Of a DNA stretch of 64,000 nt, positions 46,270 through 55,777 are shown piece by piece. Each line of letters begins with the position of its first letter. Position 1 is the first letter of the stretch. The notes below the pieces were generated by a model. It was not told where the DNA came from. It searched no databases and saw only the letters and a list, made by a program, of their open reading frames with translations. Position numbers and translations under genes: made by a program. This DNA is from Phenylobacterium sp. LH3H17 (lineage in GTDB: Bacteria; Pseudomonadota; Alphaproteobacteria; Caulobacterales; Caulobacteraceae): assembly GCF_024298925.1 (NCBI RefSeq), contig NZ_CP101283.1:2175001-2239000 (forward strand), in the 5' to 3' direction.

Positions 46270-47343
46270 ATGAAGCCGTTCGCCTATATCGCCGCCGCCG
46301 CCCTCGCCCTCTCCGCCTGCGGCCAGAAGACCGAGAGCGACGCCGCCAAGGCCGGCCCTAGCGCCAGCGGGCGTGACCAGGTCTGGGCCGCGGGCTCCTC
46401 AACTGTCTTCCCCTTCGCGACGCGCGTGGCCGAGAACGTGGCCAGGACCGGCGGCGGCAAGGCCGCCAAGGTCGAGTCGCTCGGCACCGGCGGCGGCTTC
46501 AAGCTGTTCTGCAGCGGCACGGGCGCGGGCTATCCCGACGTGGCCAACGCCTCGCGCCCGATCAAGAAGTCCGAGTTCGAGCAGTGCGTCGCCAGCGGCG
46601 TCACCGACATCGTCGAGATCAAGATCGGCTTCGACGGCATCGTCATCGCCAACGCCAAGACCGGCCCGACCTACAATTTCAAGATCGACCAGATCTATCG
46701 CGGCCTGGCCGCCGAGACGCCGGCCGGCGCCGGCTTCGCCAAGAACGCCGCCAAGACCTGGAAGGACGTCGACGCCGCCCTGCCCGCCCAGGCCATCCTG
46801 GTCTATGGCCCGCCGCCGACCTCCGGCACCCGCGACGCCTTCGCCGAACTCGCGCTGGAGAAGGGCGCGCGCAAGAACCCGGCGCTGGAGGCCCTGCGGT
46901 CGTCGGACGAGGACGCCTTCAAGGCCAAGGCCCACACCATCCGCGGCGACGGCGCCTGGGTCGACGCCGGCGAGAACGACAACGCCATCGTCCAGACCCT
47001 CACCAAGACGCCCAATGCCCTTGGGGTGTTCGGCTACTCGTTCCTCGAGAACAACATGGACACGGTGAAGGCCGCCACGATCGACGGCGTCGCCCCCACC
47101 TTCGAGACCATTTCGAACGGGACCTATCCGGTGTCGCGGTCGCTCTACATCTATGTGAAAAAGGCCAACATCGGCGTCATTCCGGGCCTGCGCGAATATA
47201 TGAACGCCTTCGTTTCGGACGCGGCCACCGGCAAGGGCGGTTACCTGCAGCAGCGCGGTCTCATCCCGCTGGGCGCCGAGGCGCACGCCGCCCAGAAGGC
47301 CGCCGTGGCCGCCCTGACGCCGATGGCGGCTCCCACGAAGTAG
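46270..47343 (+). CDS. pstS: Phosphate ABC transporter substrate-binding lipoprotein PstS
   Basis: The 357-residue protein has a signal peptide ending in lipobox LSAC (Cys17), so it is a membrane-anchored periplasmic lipoprotein. Phosphate-binding PBP features are WAAGSSTVFPFATRVAENVA, which positions the binding Ser/Thr loop, GTGAGYPDVANASRPIKKSE, and PPTSGTRDAFAELAL with the second binding loop. ATG at 46270 follows CACAGGAG. A canonical Pho box lies upstream. pstC, pstA and pstB are not in the window; an unlinked pstS is also the arrangement I recall for Caulobacter. Confidence 0.93.
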   Translation: MKPFAYIAAAALALSACGQKTESDAAKAGPSASGRDQVWAAGSSTVFPFATRVAENVARTGGGKAAKVESLGTGGGFKLFCSGTGAGYPDVANASRPIKKSEFEQCVASGVTDIVEIKIGFDGIVIANAKTGPTYNFKIDQIYRGLAAETPAGAGFAKNAAKTWKDVDAALPAQAILVYGPPPTSGTRDAFAELALEKGARKNPALEALRSSDEDAFKAKAHTIRGDGAWVDAGENDNAIVQTLTKTPNALGVFGYSFLENNMDTVKAATIDGVAPTFETISNGTYPVSRSLYIYVKKANIGVIPGLREYMNAFVSDAATGKGGYLQQRGLIPLGAEAHAAQKAAVAALTPMAAPTK

Positions 47344-47349
47344 GAGCCC

Positions 47350-48483
47350 CTACCCCGCCAAGGCGCCCGCGGCCTTGAGGGTGTCGATATCGGCGCCGGA
47401 GAATCCCCAGTCGCTCAAGGCCTCGCGGTCATGGGCGCCGATGCCGGGGGGCGGACCCTGGATGGCGCCGGGCGTCGCCGAGAATCGGGGCGCGGGCGCG
47501 GGCTGGGTGACGCCCTCGACCTGGACGAAGGTCTGGCGCGCCACGTTATGGGGGTGCTTCGGCGCATCGTCGAGATCGAGCACCGGGGCGAAGCAGACGT
47601 CGGTGCCCCCCATGATCTCGGACCATTCATCCTGGGTTTTCTGGGCGATGACGTGCGCGAGTTTCTCGCGCAGGCCGTCCCAGCTCCCGCGATCCATTTG
47701 CTTGGCGAACTCCGGATCGTCGATCCCGGTCTTCTCCAGCAACAGGGCGTAGAACTGCGGCTCGATGGAGCCGATCGAGATCCACTTGCCGTCCGAGCAC
47801 TGGTAGGTGTCGTAGAAGTGAGCTCCGCCGTCGAGGAGGTTGGCGCGGCGCTCCTCCTTCCACATTCCGCTGGCCTTGAAGCCGTAGAACATGGCCATCA
47901 GCGAAGCCGCGCCGTCGCTCATGGCGCAGTCGATCACCTGGCCCTGGCCGCTCGCCCGCGCATGGATCACCCCGGCCAAAAGGCCGAAGGCCAGGTAGAG
48001 CGCTCCGCCCCCGAAGTCGCCCACAAGGTTCAAGGGTGGGATTGGCTTTTCCTTGGTCCCGATCGCGTGCAGGGCGCCGGTGATGGCGATGTAGTTCATG
48101 TCGTGGCCGGCGGCGTTGGCGTAGGGCCCAAACTGGCCCCAGCCGGTCATCCGCCCATAGACCAGCTTCGGATTGCGCGCCATGGCCACGTCGGGGCCGA
48201 GGCCCAGCCGTTCCATCACCCCGGGACGGAAGCCTTCGAAGACCGCGTCGGCGCCCTCCATCAGCTTCAGGCAGGTCTCGATGGCGGCGGGATTCTTGAG
48301 GTCGAGCGCCACCGAGCGCCGTCCGCGGGCGGTGATGTCGGCCGGCGACGAACGGCCAGGACCCTTGCGGTCGATCCGCACCACGTCCGCGCCCAGGTCC
48401 GACAGCAGCATGCCGCAGAACGGCCCGGGTCCGATCCCGGCGAATTCGACGACCTTCAGGCCGCTCAGTGGTCCCTGGCGCAT
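47350..48483 (-). CDS. Alpha-methylacyl-CoA racemase-type CoA-transferase family III protein
   Basis: The 377-residue protein has the standard family III order: [21 protein letters not shown] at the N-terminus, [29 protein letters not shown], then [17 protein letters not shown] and [20 protein letters not shown]. The His/Asp residues of GHDMNY and VGDFGG match the catalytic His and Asp of alpha-methylacyl-CoA racemase rather than the single Asp of formyl-CoA transferases. Such racemases prepare 2-methyl-branched acyl-CoA (from phytol, bile acid or sterol side chains) for beta-oxidation. ATG at 48481-48483 with GGGAGA upstream. It converges on pstS; an SDR gene lies upstream in the same direction. 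Confidence 0.9.
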   Translation of the reverse strand: MRQGPLSGLKVVEFAGIGPGPFCGMLLSDLGADVVRIDRKGPGRSSPADITARGRRSVALDLKNPAAIETCLKLMEGADAVFEGFRPGVMERLGLGPDVAMARNPKLVYGRMTGWGQFGPYANAAGHDMNYIAITGALHAIGTKEKPIPPLNLVGDFGGGALYLAFGLLAGVIHARASGQGQVIDCAMSDGAASLMAMFYGFKASGMWKEERRANLLDGGAHFYDTYQCSDGKWISIGSIEPQFYALLLEKTGIDDPEFAKQMDRGSWDGLREKLAHVIAQKTQDEWSEIMGGTDVCFAPVLDLDDAPKHPHNVARQTFVQVEGVTQPAPAPRFSATPGAIQGPPPGIGAHDREALSDWGFSGADIDTLKAAGALAG

Positions 48484-48540
48484 GGAAACTCTCCCTAGAT
48501 TCCGGCCATCCTGCCTCGCTGACGTCCCGTCAGCCAACCA

Positions 48541-49317
48541 TCAGCCGCCGCCAGGGAGGGACTGGCCGTCGTCGATGGTGATCACCGTCCCGGCGATGGC
48601 CCGGGCCGCCGGTCCGCAGAGCATCAGCAGCGAGGCGTCGAGATCGGTCGCCTCCATCAGCCGCCTACGCGGAAAGCCCTTAAGCTGCTTCTGGCCGCCC
48701 TGGGTCGCCCACCAGTCGGCGTTGATGTCGGTCTCGATATAGCCGGGCGCGATGGCGTTGACCGCGATCCCGCGCCGCGACCACTCCCGGGCCAGGCTGC
48801 GCGTCAGCATGGCGACGGCCGACTTGGAGGCGTTGTAGGCCGAGAGTCCCGGCAGCACGGTGTGGCTGGCGATCGAGGCGATATTGACGATCCGCGCCGT
48901 TCCAGCCTCGGCCACGCCCGAGGCCAGCATGCGCTTGGCCGCCTGTTGGGCGGCGAAGAACACCCCGCGCACATTGACGTCGAAGGTCTGGTCCCACTCC
49001 TCGACCGAGAGGTCGAGCGCCAGTCCCTCCCCGCCCACGCCCGCGTTGTTGACCAGGATCGAGATCGGACCCAGGGCCGTCTCGATCTCGTCGAAGGCGG
49101 GACCGATGGACTGGGCGTCGGCGACGTCCAGCCGCAGCGCCATGGCGCGACCGCCATCGCCCGAGATCTCTCCCGCCAGGGCCTCGACCATGTCCAGCCG
49201 CCGCGCCGTCAGGGCCACCGCCGCGCCGTTCTTCGCCAGCAGGCGGGCGAAATGGGCGCCGAGCCCGCCCGACGCGCCGGTGATCACCGCGACTCGACCC
49301 GCCAATACCTGTTCCAT
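48541..49317 (-). CDS. Short-chain dehydrogenase/reductase
   Basis: The 258-residue classical SDR has VITGASGGLGAHFARLLAK as the cofactor loop, LVNNAGVGGEGLALDL, catalytic Ser in NIASIASH and YxxxK as YNASKSA, then VNAIAPGYIETDIN. FabG- or 3-hydroxyacyl-CoA-type in appearance. ATG at 49315-49317 lies six bases after AAGGAG; a second ATG six bases upstream is possible. It is co-directional with the racemase gene 57 bases away, consistent with shared acyl-CoA metabolism. Confidence 0.88.
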   Translation of the reverse strand: MEQVLAGRVAVITGASGGLGAHFARLLAKNGAAVALTARRLDMVEALAGEISGDGGRAMALRLDVADAQSIGPAFDEIETALGPISILVNNAGVGGEGLALDLSVEEWDQTFDVNVRGVFFAAQQAAKRMLASGVAEAGTARIVNIASIASHTVLPGLSAYNASKSAVAMLTRSLAREWSRRGIAVNAIAPGYIETDINADWWATQGGQKQLKGFPRRRLMEATDLDASLLMLCGPAARAIAGTVITIDDGQSLPGGG

Positions 49318-49448
49318 ACCCATCTCCTTGCCCCTGCGATGCGGCCGCGCTGTCGTCGGCGCGCGCCGCCTGTATAGTCTGCGGGCGCTTCGATTCCCGT
49401 CCATCCTGGGCGTGAGCATCGGAGGGGGTTGCGTCAAGGGTTCTAAGA

Positions 49449-50777
49449 ATGGCCGCAAGCGTCCAGGCGCGGGTCCTGATTGTCGCGCGCGATGACGCCC
49501 TGGCGGGACCGCTCGCCGAGGGCCTCGATCGGCTGGGCTGGCGCACGGTCACGGCGCGGGGGCCCTATGCGGCGCTCGCGGCGCTTGGCGATCTGAACAT
49601 CGAAGCCGCCATCATCGACCTCGCCAGCGGCGGCCATGAGGCCCTGACCATGGCCCGCCGGCTCAAGGCGGCCTGCGCCCCGCGTCGGCTTCCCGTCGTG
49701 GCCATCGGCGACCCGGAGCCCGAGCTCGAGAGCTATGACTTCGACCTGACCCTGGCCGCGCCCATCCACCCGGCCCAGGCCGTGCTCCGTCTGGAGACCC
49801 TGGTTCGCACCGCCGTCGCGGAGGAGGAGTTCGAGCTGCGCCGCGCCAGTTTCGCCGATCGCGGCGGCTGGCTGGACCTGCCCGAGCCCGACGCCAACCC
49901 GTTCCAGGTCCTGGCCATCGGCGAGCCGGCCCCGCAATTCCTGGCGCTCTCCAACGCCCTCGCCCGTTCGGGCGCCGAGGTGGTGGGGGCCTTCACCGCC
50001 TACACCGCCTTCGACTACCTGCACGAACGCTCGTTCGACGCCGTGGTGCTGTGGGCGGGAGACAACAGCCAGGAGGCGCTCTCCATCGCCGCCGGCATGC
50101 GCCGCAACACCCGCCTCTATCACACGCCCGCCCTGCTCTACATGCGCCAGGAGAGCTATGTGACCATGTCGGAGGCCTATCATCGCGGCGTCTCCGACGT
50201 GGCCTCGCCGGAGACGCCGGAGACGGAGACCGCGAAACGGGTGATCGAGCTGGCCCGCAGCTATCGTCGCCAGACCGCCGTCCGCAAGGCGCTGGAGAAG
50301 GCGCGCACGTCCGGCCTGATGGACGCCGCCACCGGGCTCTTCACGCGCGATCTCTTCGCCCACCATCTGGGCCGGCTCGCCCAGGCCTCGCGCCTGCGCA
50401 ACCGGCCGCTATCGGTCTGCGTCCTGAAGGTGGCTGAGAAGCAGGACGTCAGCGCCGCGCGCGCCGGCGGCTGGCTCGACCGCGCCATCCCACAGATCGG
50501 GTCGATGATCGGCCGGCTGGTGCGCGTGGAAGACACCGCCGCGCGGTTGAGCCCGGAGGTCTTCGCGCTGGCCCTGCCCGCCACGCCCCAGGCCTCGGCC
50601 CGGGCGGCCGGCGAGCGGATCGCCGCGGTGATCGGCTGCACGGCCTTCGAGGCCGGCGACGGCAAGCCGCCCTTCGTCATCGAGTTCGATATCGGCGTGG
50701 CCGAGGTCGGCGGCGCCGAGGGCGCCGGCAAGGCGCTGGAAGAGGCCGCAGCTCGCGCGCATCAGCAGGCGGTATGA
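49449..50777 (+). CDS. popA: PopA-like c-di-GMP effector (REC-REC-degenerate GGDEF)
   Basis: The 442-residue protein has two receiver-like domains (about 8-120 with Asp57 in AAIIDLAS, and 150-270, which lacks a clear acceptor Asp) and a GGDEF-like domain beginning DAATGLFTRDLF near 293. The active-site GGEEF of a cyclase is replaced by SPEVF (368-372), so synthesis of c-di-GMP is not expected. The inhibitory I-site RxxD is kept as RVED (359-362), five residues before, the same spacing as in PleD. This combination defines Caulobacter PopA, a c-di-GMP receptor that recruits CtrA to ClpXP through RcdA at the old pole for G1-S transition. ATGA overlap with the next gene. Confidence 0.88.
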   Translation: MAASVQARVLIVARDDALAGPLAEGLDRLGWRTVTARGPYAALAALGDLNIEAAIIDLASGGHEALTMARRLKAACAPRRLPVVAIGDPEPELESYDFDLTLAAPIHPAQAVLRLETLVRTAVAEEEFELRRASFADRGGWLDLPEPDANPFQVLAIGEPAPQFLALSNALARSGAEVVGAFTAYTAFDYLHERSFDAVVLWAGDNSQEALSIAAGMRRNTRLYHTPALLYMRQESYVTMSEAYHRGVSDVASPETPETETAKRVIELARSYRRQTAVRKALEKARTSGLMDAATGLFTRDLFAHHLGRLAQASRLRNRPLSVCVLKVAEKQDVSAARAGGWLDRAIPQIGSMIGRLVRVEDTAARLSPEVFALALPATPQASARAAGERIAAVIGCTAFEAGDGKPPFVIEFDIGVAEVGGAEGAGKALEEAAARAHQQAV

Positions 50778-51286
50778 TGGGAGGGGACGGCGCCCAGGGC
50801 GCCTGGACCTATCTGGTTCCGCTCATCGCCATCGTGGTCATCGTCCTGCACGGGGTGCGGACCCGGGTCCTGCGCATCGAACACATGTGGATCACCCCGG
50901 CCCTGATCCTCCTCGCGGTCGTCCTGACCTTCGCCGTCCAGCCCCCGCCGCGGCTTCCGGTCCTGGTCGCCGAGGCCTTCGTCCTGGGCATGGGCGCGGG
51001 GATGGGCTGGTGGCGCGGCCGGACCACGGAGATCAGGATCGATCCCGCGACCCATGCGCTCACCTGCAAGGCCTCGCCCCTGGGCATGGCCCTGATCGCC
51101 GGGGTCTTCCTGCTGCGCTTCTCGTTCCGCGACTACGCCCTGGAACACGCCGGGCAGCTGCGCGTCACACCTGTGGAGATCGCCGACGTCTTCCTGCTGT
51201 TCGCCGCCAGCCTGGTCTGCACGCAGCGCCTGGAGATGTGGATCCGGGCGCGCCGGCTGGTCGCGGCCGCGACGACCGACGCCTGA
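50774..51286 (+). CDS. CcdC-like (DUF1453) membrane protein
   Basis: The 170-residue protein has four to five hydrophobic segments (YLVPLIAIVVIVLHGVRTR, MWITPALILLAVVLTFAV, LGMALIAGVFLLRFSFRDY, EIADVFLLFAASLVCTQRLE). GAGMGWWRGRTTEIRIDPAT is the signature of the CcdC/DUF1453 group. Despite the name, the role in cytochrome c biogenesis is not established for this group. The start (ATG at 50774) overlaps the popA stop, so the two are probably translationally coupled, an interesting link to a polar cell-cycle protein. Confidence 0.75.
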   Translation: MMGGDGAQGAWTYLVPLIAIVVIVLHGVRTRVLRIEHMWITPALILLAVVLTFAVQPPPRLPVLVAEAFVLGMGAGMGWWRGRTTEIRIDPATHALTCKASPLGMALIAGVFLLRFSFRDYALEHAGQLRVTPVEIADVFLLFAASLVCTQRLEMWIRARRLVAAATTDA

Positions 51287-51292
51287 CAGGCC

Positions 51293-54200
51293 TCAGACCG
51301 AGAGCTTTGCCAGTTCGCTCAGCACGCGCTCGGCGGCGCCCAGGCGCTGCTCGGGGGTCTCCCACTCGCCCTTCACCACCACCTTGTGGTCGGGGCGGAT
51401 CCGCCAGGCCACCTGGTTCTTCTGGATGAAGCCCACCAGGCCCATGGGGTTCTTGAACTCGTCGCCCCGGAAGGTGACGACCGCGCCCTTCGGCCCGACG
51501 TCGATCTTGGCGACATTGGCCTCACGGCACAGGCCCTTGATGGCCACGACCTTGAGCAGCTGGCCGGCCTCGGGCGGCAGGGGGCCGAAGCGGTCGATCA
51601 TCTCGGCGGCCAGGGCCTCGCGGTCCCCCGACTTCTCGGCGTCCGACAGGCGGCGATAGAGCGACAGCCGGACATTGAGGTCCGGCACGTATTCCTCGGG
51701 AATCAGCACGGCCGCGCCGGTGTTGATCTGCGGCGACCAGCCGCGATCGGTGGCGCCGTCGCCCTTGCCGGCCAGGGCCTTCAGTTCGTTGACCGCGTCC
51801 TCCAGCATCTGCTGATAGAGCTCGACCCCGATCTCGCGGATATGGCCCGACTGCTCCTCGCCCAGCAGGTTGCCGCCGCCGCGCTGGTCCAAGTCGTGGC
51901 TGGCGAGCTGGAAGCCAGCGCCCAGGCTGTCGAGGGACTGCAGCACCTTCAGCCGCCGCTCGGCCGACAAAGTGATCTGCTTCTCCGGCGGCGTGGTCAG
52001 ATAGGCGTAGGCCCGCGCCTTGGCCCGGCCCACCCGGCCGCGCAACTGGTACATCTGGGCCAGGCCGAACATGTCGGCGCGGTGGATGATCATGGTGTTG
52101 GCGGTGGGAATATCCAGGCCGCTCTCGACGATGGTGGTCGAGAGCAGCACGTCGTACTGGCCCTCGTAGAAGGCGCTCATCACGTCTTCCAGCTGGGTCG
52201 GGGCCATCTGGCCGTGACCGACCACGAAGCGGACCTCCGGGGTCTGCTCGCGCAGGAACCGCTCCAGCTCCGGCAGGTCGCTGATCCGAGGGGCGACATA
52301 ATAGGCCTGACCACCACGGTACTTTTCGCGCAGCAGGGCCTCGCGGATGACCACGGGGTCGAAGGGGGTGATGTAGGTCCGCACCGCCAGCCGGTCGACC
52401 GGCGGGGTGGCGATGATCGACATCTCTCGGATGCCCGACAGCGACATCTGCAAGGTGCGCGGGATCGGGGTGGCGGTGAGCGTCAGCATGTGCACGTCGG
52501 TGCGAAGCTCCTTGAGCTTCTCCTTGTGCTTCACCCCGAAGTGCTGCTCCTCATCGACGATAACCAGGCCGAGGTTCTTGAACCCGACTTGCTTGGACAG
52601 CACCGCGTGGGTGCCGATGATGATTTCGACCTCGCCGTTCTTGAGCGCCTCGCGCGTCTCGGCGGCTTCCTTGGCGGGGACCAGGCGCGAGAGCCGGCGG
52701 ACCTTGATCGGCCAGCCCTGGAACCGATCGGAGAAGGTCTTGAAGTGCTGGCGGGCGAGCAGCGTGGTCGGCGCGACCACGGCCACCTGCTGGCCGCTCA
52801 TGGCCACCACGAAGGCGGCGCGCAGGGCGACCTCGGTCTTGCCGAAGCCCACGTCGCCGCAGATCAGCCGGTCCATGGGCTTACCGGCGCCCAGGTCCTC
52901 CAGGACGTCGCCGATGGCGTTGAGCTGGTCTTCGGTCTCCTCGTAGGGGAACCGGGCGCAGAACTCATCGAACACCCCATGCGGCGGCACGACCGGGTCC
53001 GTCGTCTTGGTGGCGCGCTCGGCGGCGATGCCGATCAGGCCCATGGCCATGTGGCGCAGGCGTTCCTTGGCCCGCGCCTTGCGCGCTTGCCAGGCTGCCC
53101 CGCCCAGCCGGTCGAGCTGCACGCCCTCCCCGTCCGAGCCGTAGCGGGTCAGCAGGTCGATGTTCTCCACCGGCAGGTAGAGCTTGGCCTCGCCGCCGTA
53201 GTGCAGTTCCAGGCAGTCGTGCGGCGCGCCCTGGACGTCGAGGGTCTTCAGGCCCTCATATCGGCCGATCCCGTGGTCGATATGGACCACCAGGTCGCCC
53301 TGGGTCAGCGCGCTGGCCTCGGCCAGGAAGTTGGCGGCTCGGCGCCGGCGGCGCGGACGCGCCAGGCGGTCGCCCAGGATGTCGGTCTCGGAGATGACCG
53401 CCAGGGTGTCGGTCTCGAAACCGGTCTCCAGCGGCAGGACCACCCGTTGCGGGATCTTGGGATCGGCGGCCTTGGCGGCGTCCCAATAGGGCGCCAGCGA
53501 GATGTTCTTCAGGCCGTGGTCGGCCAGCATGGCGCCCAGGCGATCGGACGAGCCGTCGGACCAGGAGGCGAACAGCACCCGCTTGCCCTGCGAGGCCAGC
53601 GCCCTGGCGTGATCCGCTGTGGCCTCGAACAGGTTGACGCTGTCTCGCTGGCGTTCGGCGATGAAGCTGCGGCCCTGGCGCGCGCCCATGTCGACGACGG
53701 TGTCGCCCTCCGCCTCCTGGAACGCCGAGAAGCGGCGGGTGGCGCGGCGGGCCAGACGTTCGCGCCACTCATCGCCGGTCATATAGAGCTGGTCGGGCTC
53801 CAGGGGATGGTAGTGGACCTTCCGATCGGCCTGGGCCCGCGCGTCGTAGGCGTCGGCGATCATCGCCAACCGCTCGTCGCGGCTCTCATTGGCCAGGTGG
53901 TCGGTGGCGATCAGGGCCTCGGCCGGCAGGTAGTCCAGCAGGGTCGCCATGTTCGGGTAGAACAGCGGCAACCAGTGCTCCATGCCCGCGCGGCGGCCGC
54001 CTTCGCTGACGGTCTCATACAGTGGGTCGCCGCCGGGGGCGCCGAAGGCCTCCACATAGCCGCGCCGGAAGCGGGTGATGCCCTCCTTGTCCAGCAGGAC
54101 TTCACTGACAGGCAGGAGCGAAACTTCCTTGAGCTGCTTGGTCGAGCGCTGGGTCTCCGCATCGAAGGCGCGGATCGATTCCAGGGTGTCGCCGAACAGG

Positions 54201-54784
54201 TCCAGCCGCACCGGTTCCTCGGCGCTGGGCGGATAGACGTCGATCACCCCGCCGCGGATGGCGAACTCGCCGCGCTCCGAGACGGTGGAAGCGCGCTGGT
54301 AGCCGTTGACGGCGAAGTAGCGCTCCAGGGCGGCGATCTCGACCACATGGCCGGTGCGGGCCGAAAAGGCCGCGCCCTCCACGGCTTCCCTGGGCGGTAC
54401 GCGCTGCAACAGCGCCGGAACCGTGGTGACCAGCAGGGTCGGCTTCTTGGCGTCCACGCCGTGGGCCAGGCGGCCGAGCGTGGTCATCCGCTGCGCCGCT
54501 ACGCCCGGCGATGGCCCGATCCGGTCATAGGGCAGGCAATCCCACGACGGGAACTGCATGACTTCGACCTGGGGCGCGAAGAAATTGAAGGCGTCAACGA
54601 AGGCGGAGAGCCGCGAGCCGTCCCGGGCCACGAAGACCGTAAGCCCGCCGCGCGCCTTGACGATATCGGCCATGACCAGGGCGTCGAAGCCCTCGGGCGC
54701 GCCGACCAGGTCGAGGCGTCCGGGGTCCTGGGCGATGCGCCGATGATCGGCCGCGGTCGGCGCGCGCGAGCCGTCAGCCGCCAT
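51293..54784 (-). CDS. mfd: Transcription-repair coupling factor Mfd
   Basis: The 1163-residue protein has full Mfd architecture: UvrB-homology region at the N-terminus (VFVARDGSRLSAFVDAFNFF), the RNA polymerase interaction domain near residues 480-570 (DLVVHIDHGIGRYEGLKTLD), and a RecG-type translocase with Walker A LICGDVGFGKTEVALRAAF, DEEQHFGVKHKE, TATPIPRTLQMSL and LRGRVGRAKARAYAYL. The C-terminal inhibitory D7 domain follows. Mfd removes RNA polymerase stalled at DNA lesions and recruits UvrA. ATG at 54782-54784, overlapping sdhE by 11 bases. Confidence 0.97.
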   Translation of the reverse strand: MAADGSRAPTAADHRRIAQDPGRLDLVGAPEGFDALVMADIVKARGGLTVFVARDGSRLSAFVDAFNFFAPQVEVMQFPSWDCLPYDRIGPSPGVAAQRMTTLGRLAHGVDAKKPTLLVTTVPALLQRVPPREAVEGAAFSARTGHVVEIAALERYFAVNGYQRASTVSERGEFAIRGGVIDVYPPSAEEPVRLDLFGDTLESIRAFDAETQRSTKQLKEVSLLPVSEVLLDKEGITRFRRGYVEAFGAPGGDPLYETVSEGGRRAGMEHWLPLFYPNMATLLDYLPAEALIATDHLANESRDERLAMIADAYDARAQADRKVHYHPLEPDQLYMTGDEWRERLARRATRRFSAFQEAEGDTVVDMGARQGRSFIAERQRDSVNLFEATADHARALASQGKRVLFASWSDGSSDRLGAMLADHGLKNISLAPYWDAAKAADPKIPQRVVLPLETGFETDTLAVISETDILGDRLARPRRRRRAANFLAEASALTQGDLVVHIDHGIGRYEGLKTLDVQGAPHDCLELHYGGEAKLYLPVENIDLLTRYGSDGEGVQLDRLGGAAWQARKARAKERLRHMAMGLIGIAAERATKTTDPVVPPHGVFDEFCARFPYEETEDQLNAIGDVLEDLGAGKPMDRLICGDVGFGKTEVALRAAFVVAMSGQQVAVVAPTTLLARQHFKTFSDRFQGWPIKVRRLSRLVPAKEAAETREALKNGEVEIIIGTHAVLSKQVGFKNLGLVIVDEEQHFGVKHKEKLKELRTDVHMLTLTATPIPRTLQMSLSGIREMSIIATPPVDRLAVRTYITPFDPVVIREALLREKYRGGQAYYVAPRISDLPELERFLREQTPEVRFVVGHGQMAPTQLEDVMSAFYEGQYDVLLSTTIVESGLDIPTANTMIIHRADMFGLAQMYQLRGRVGRAKARAYAYLTTPPEKQITLSAERRLKVLQSLDSLGAGFQLASHDLDQRGGGNLLGEEQSGHIREIGVELYQQMLEDAVNELKALAGKGDGATDRGWSPQINTGAAVLIPEEYVPDLNVRLSLYRRLSDAEKSGDREALAAEMIDRFGPLPPEAGQLLKVVAIKGLCREANVAKIDVGPKGAVVTFRGDEFKNPMGLVGFIQKNQVAWRIRPDHKVVVKGEWETPEQRLGAAERVLSELAKLSV

Positions 54785-55064
54785 GGTCGTCGCCCCGCGC
54801 CTCATGAGCTTCATACCGGAACTGCTTGATCCGGTTCATGACTGGGGTGTCGAATTCAGGCGGGGTCGGCGCCTGTCCGACGATCCACTGGTAGATGTCG
54901 TGGTCCGGCTGATCCAGCAGCAGCTCGAAGATGTCGAGTTCGATGGGGCTCAGGCTGGAGACATGGTTTTCCGCGAACGGCCCCAGAATGAGGTCCGCTT
55001 CCCTGAAGCCACGGTGCCAGGCCCGGTACTTCAGCTTTTTCAGCCGGGTTTCTTCGCTCGTCAT
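54774..55064 (-). CDS. sdhE: FAD assembly factor SdhE
   Basis: The 96-residue helical protein promotes covalent flavinylation of succinate dehydrogenase SdhA. The key RGxxE motif is RGFRE at residues 18-22, preceded by LKKLKYRAWH and followed by DLILGPFAENH, LDIFELLLDQPDHDIYQWIVG. Length and motif fit the SdhE/Sdh5 family. It lies upstream of mfd and overlaps its start; recG is divergently nearby. The recG-sdhE-mfd neighbourhood is conserved in alphaproteobacteria. Confidence 0.95.
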   Translation of the reverse strand: MTSEETRLKKLKYRAWHRGFREADLILGPFAENHVSSLSPIELDIFELLLDQPDHDIYQWIVGQAPTPPEFDTPVMNRIKQFRYEAHEARGDDHGG

Positions 55065-55114
55065 GGAGAGCGGCGGATATAGGCCTCCCCGCGCCCAGGC
55101 GCCAGCGCGTTCCT

Positions 55115-55702
55115 TCAGTCGCCGCCCTTCCAGGTGAAGGCCACCGTCCTGAACGGCGCATCGCCCACCTGCAGCGCGCCGGTGATCACCGGCGGCGCGT
55201 CCTTGCCCCGCGCCTGGGACGTCTTCAGGGCGGCCAAGTCTATCCTGGCGTCCAGGCGAACTTCGCCCAGCTTGGCATCCGTCCCGACGAACCGCACGGC
55301 GTCATCGTTCAGGGCATAGGCGGTGGGCAGGACGCGCAGCTTGACCGAGTAGCTGGTGTTGCCGAGTGCGTTGGTCCGCGCGGGGCTGGTGAAGTCGTGG
55401 AATTCCAGCATTACCGGGCCGTAGGTCTTGGTCCGCCGTCCCGCCACCCAGTCGCCGAAGCCCACCGGCCCTCCGATATGCAGATGGTCGAGCTTGTAGT
55501 TCCCGGCCTTCACCTCGGCGGTCGGATAGTAGTAGCCGAACAGGTCCTGCTTCTGGTCATGCTTGAAGCCGGTGAAGGTCGGATCGGCCGGCACGGCCGG
55601 CGGCTCGACAGGCCCCGCGGCCTTTTCGTCGGTCTTGGTCGAAGGTCCGCCACAGCCGGACAGGCAAACGGCCGCAAGCGTGACGAGCACGATCGAGCGC
55701 AT
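55115..55702 (-). CDS. Hypothetical lipoprotein
   Basis: The 195-residue protein has a lipoprotein signal with lipobox LSGC (VCLSGCGGPSTK, Cys17). The mature part is charged and beta-rich: FGYYYPTAEVKAGNYKLDHL, YGPVMLEFHDFTSP and a closing VAFTWKGG. No family was recognised. The ATG at 55700-55702 directly gives the signal peptide. It shares the 75-base divergent gap with recG and may be cotranscribed with sdhE, 50 bases downstream. Confidence 0.75.
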   Translation of the reverse strand: MRSIVLVTLAAVCLSGCGGPSTKTDEKAAGPVEPPAVPADPTFTGFKHDQKQDLFGYYYPTAEVKAGNYKLDHLHIGGPVGFGDWVAGRRTKTYGPVMLEFHDFTSPARTNALGNTSYSVKLRVLPTAYALNDDAVRFVGTDAKLGEVRLDARIDLAALKTSQARGKDAPPVITGALQVGDAPFRTVAFTWKGGD

Positions 55703-55777
55703 CTGATTCCCCCCATTTTCTGTGTCGAGGTCATCATGGGTGCGCGGGCCTGTCCACGGTCGCGCTATGCTGGCGCC

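Noticed and set aside
51386..54829. Very long plus-strand open frame opposite mfd
   Set aside because: This is a high-GC antisense shadow; mfd on the minus strand has all helicase motifs, while the plus frame shows none.
55397..55777. N-terminal extension of recG
   Set aside because: RecG similarity begins at the ATG at 55778, and the extension is antisense to a lipoprotein gene with a good signal peptide.
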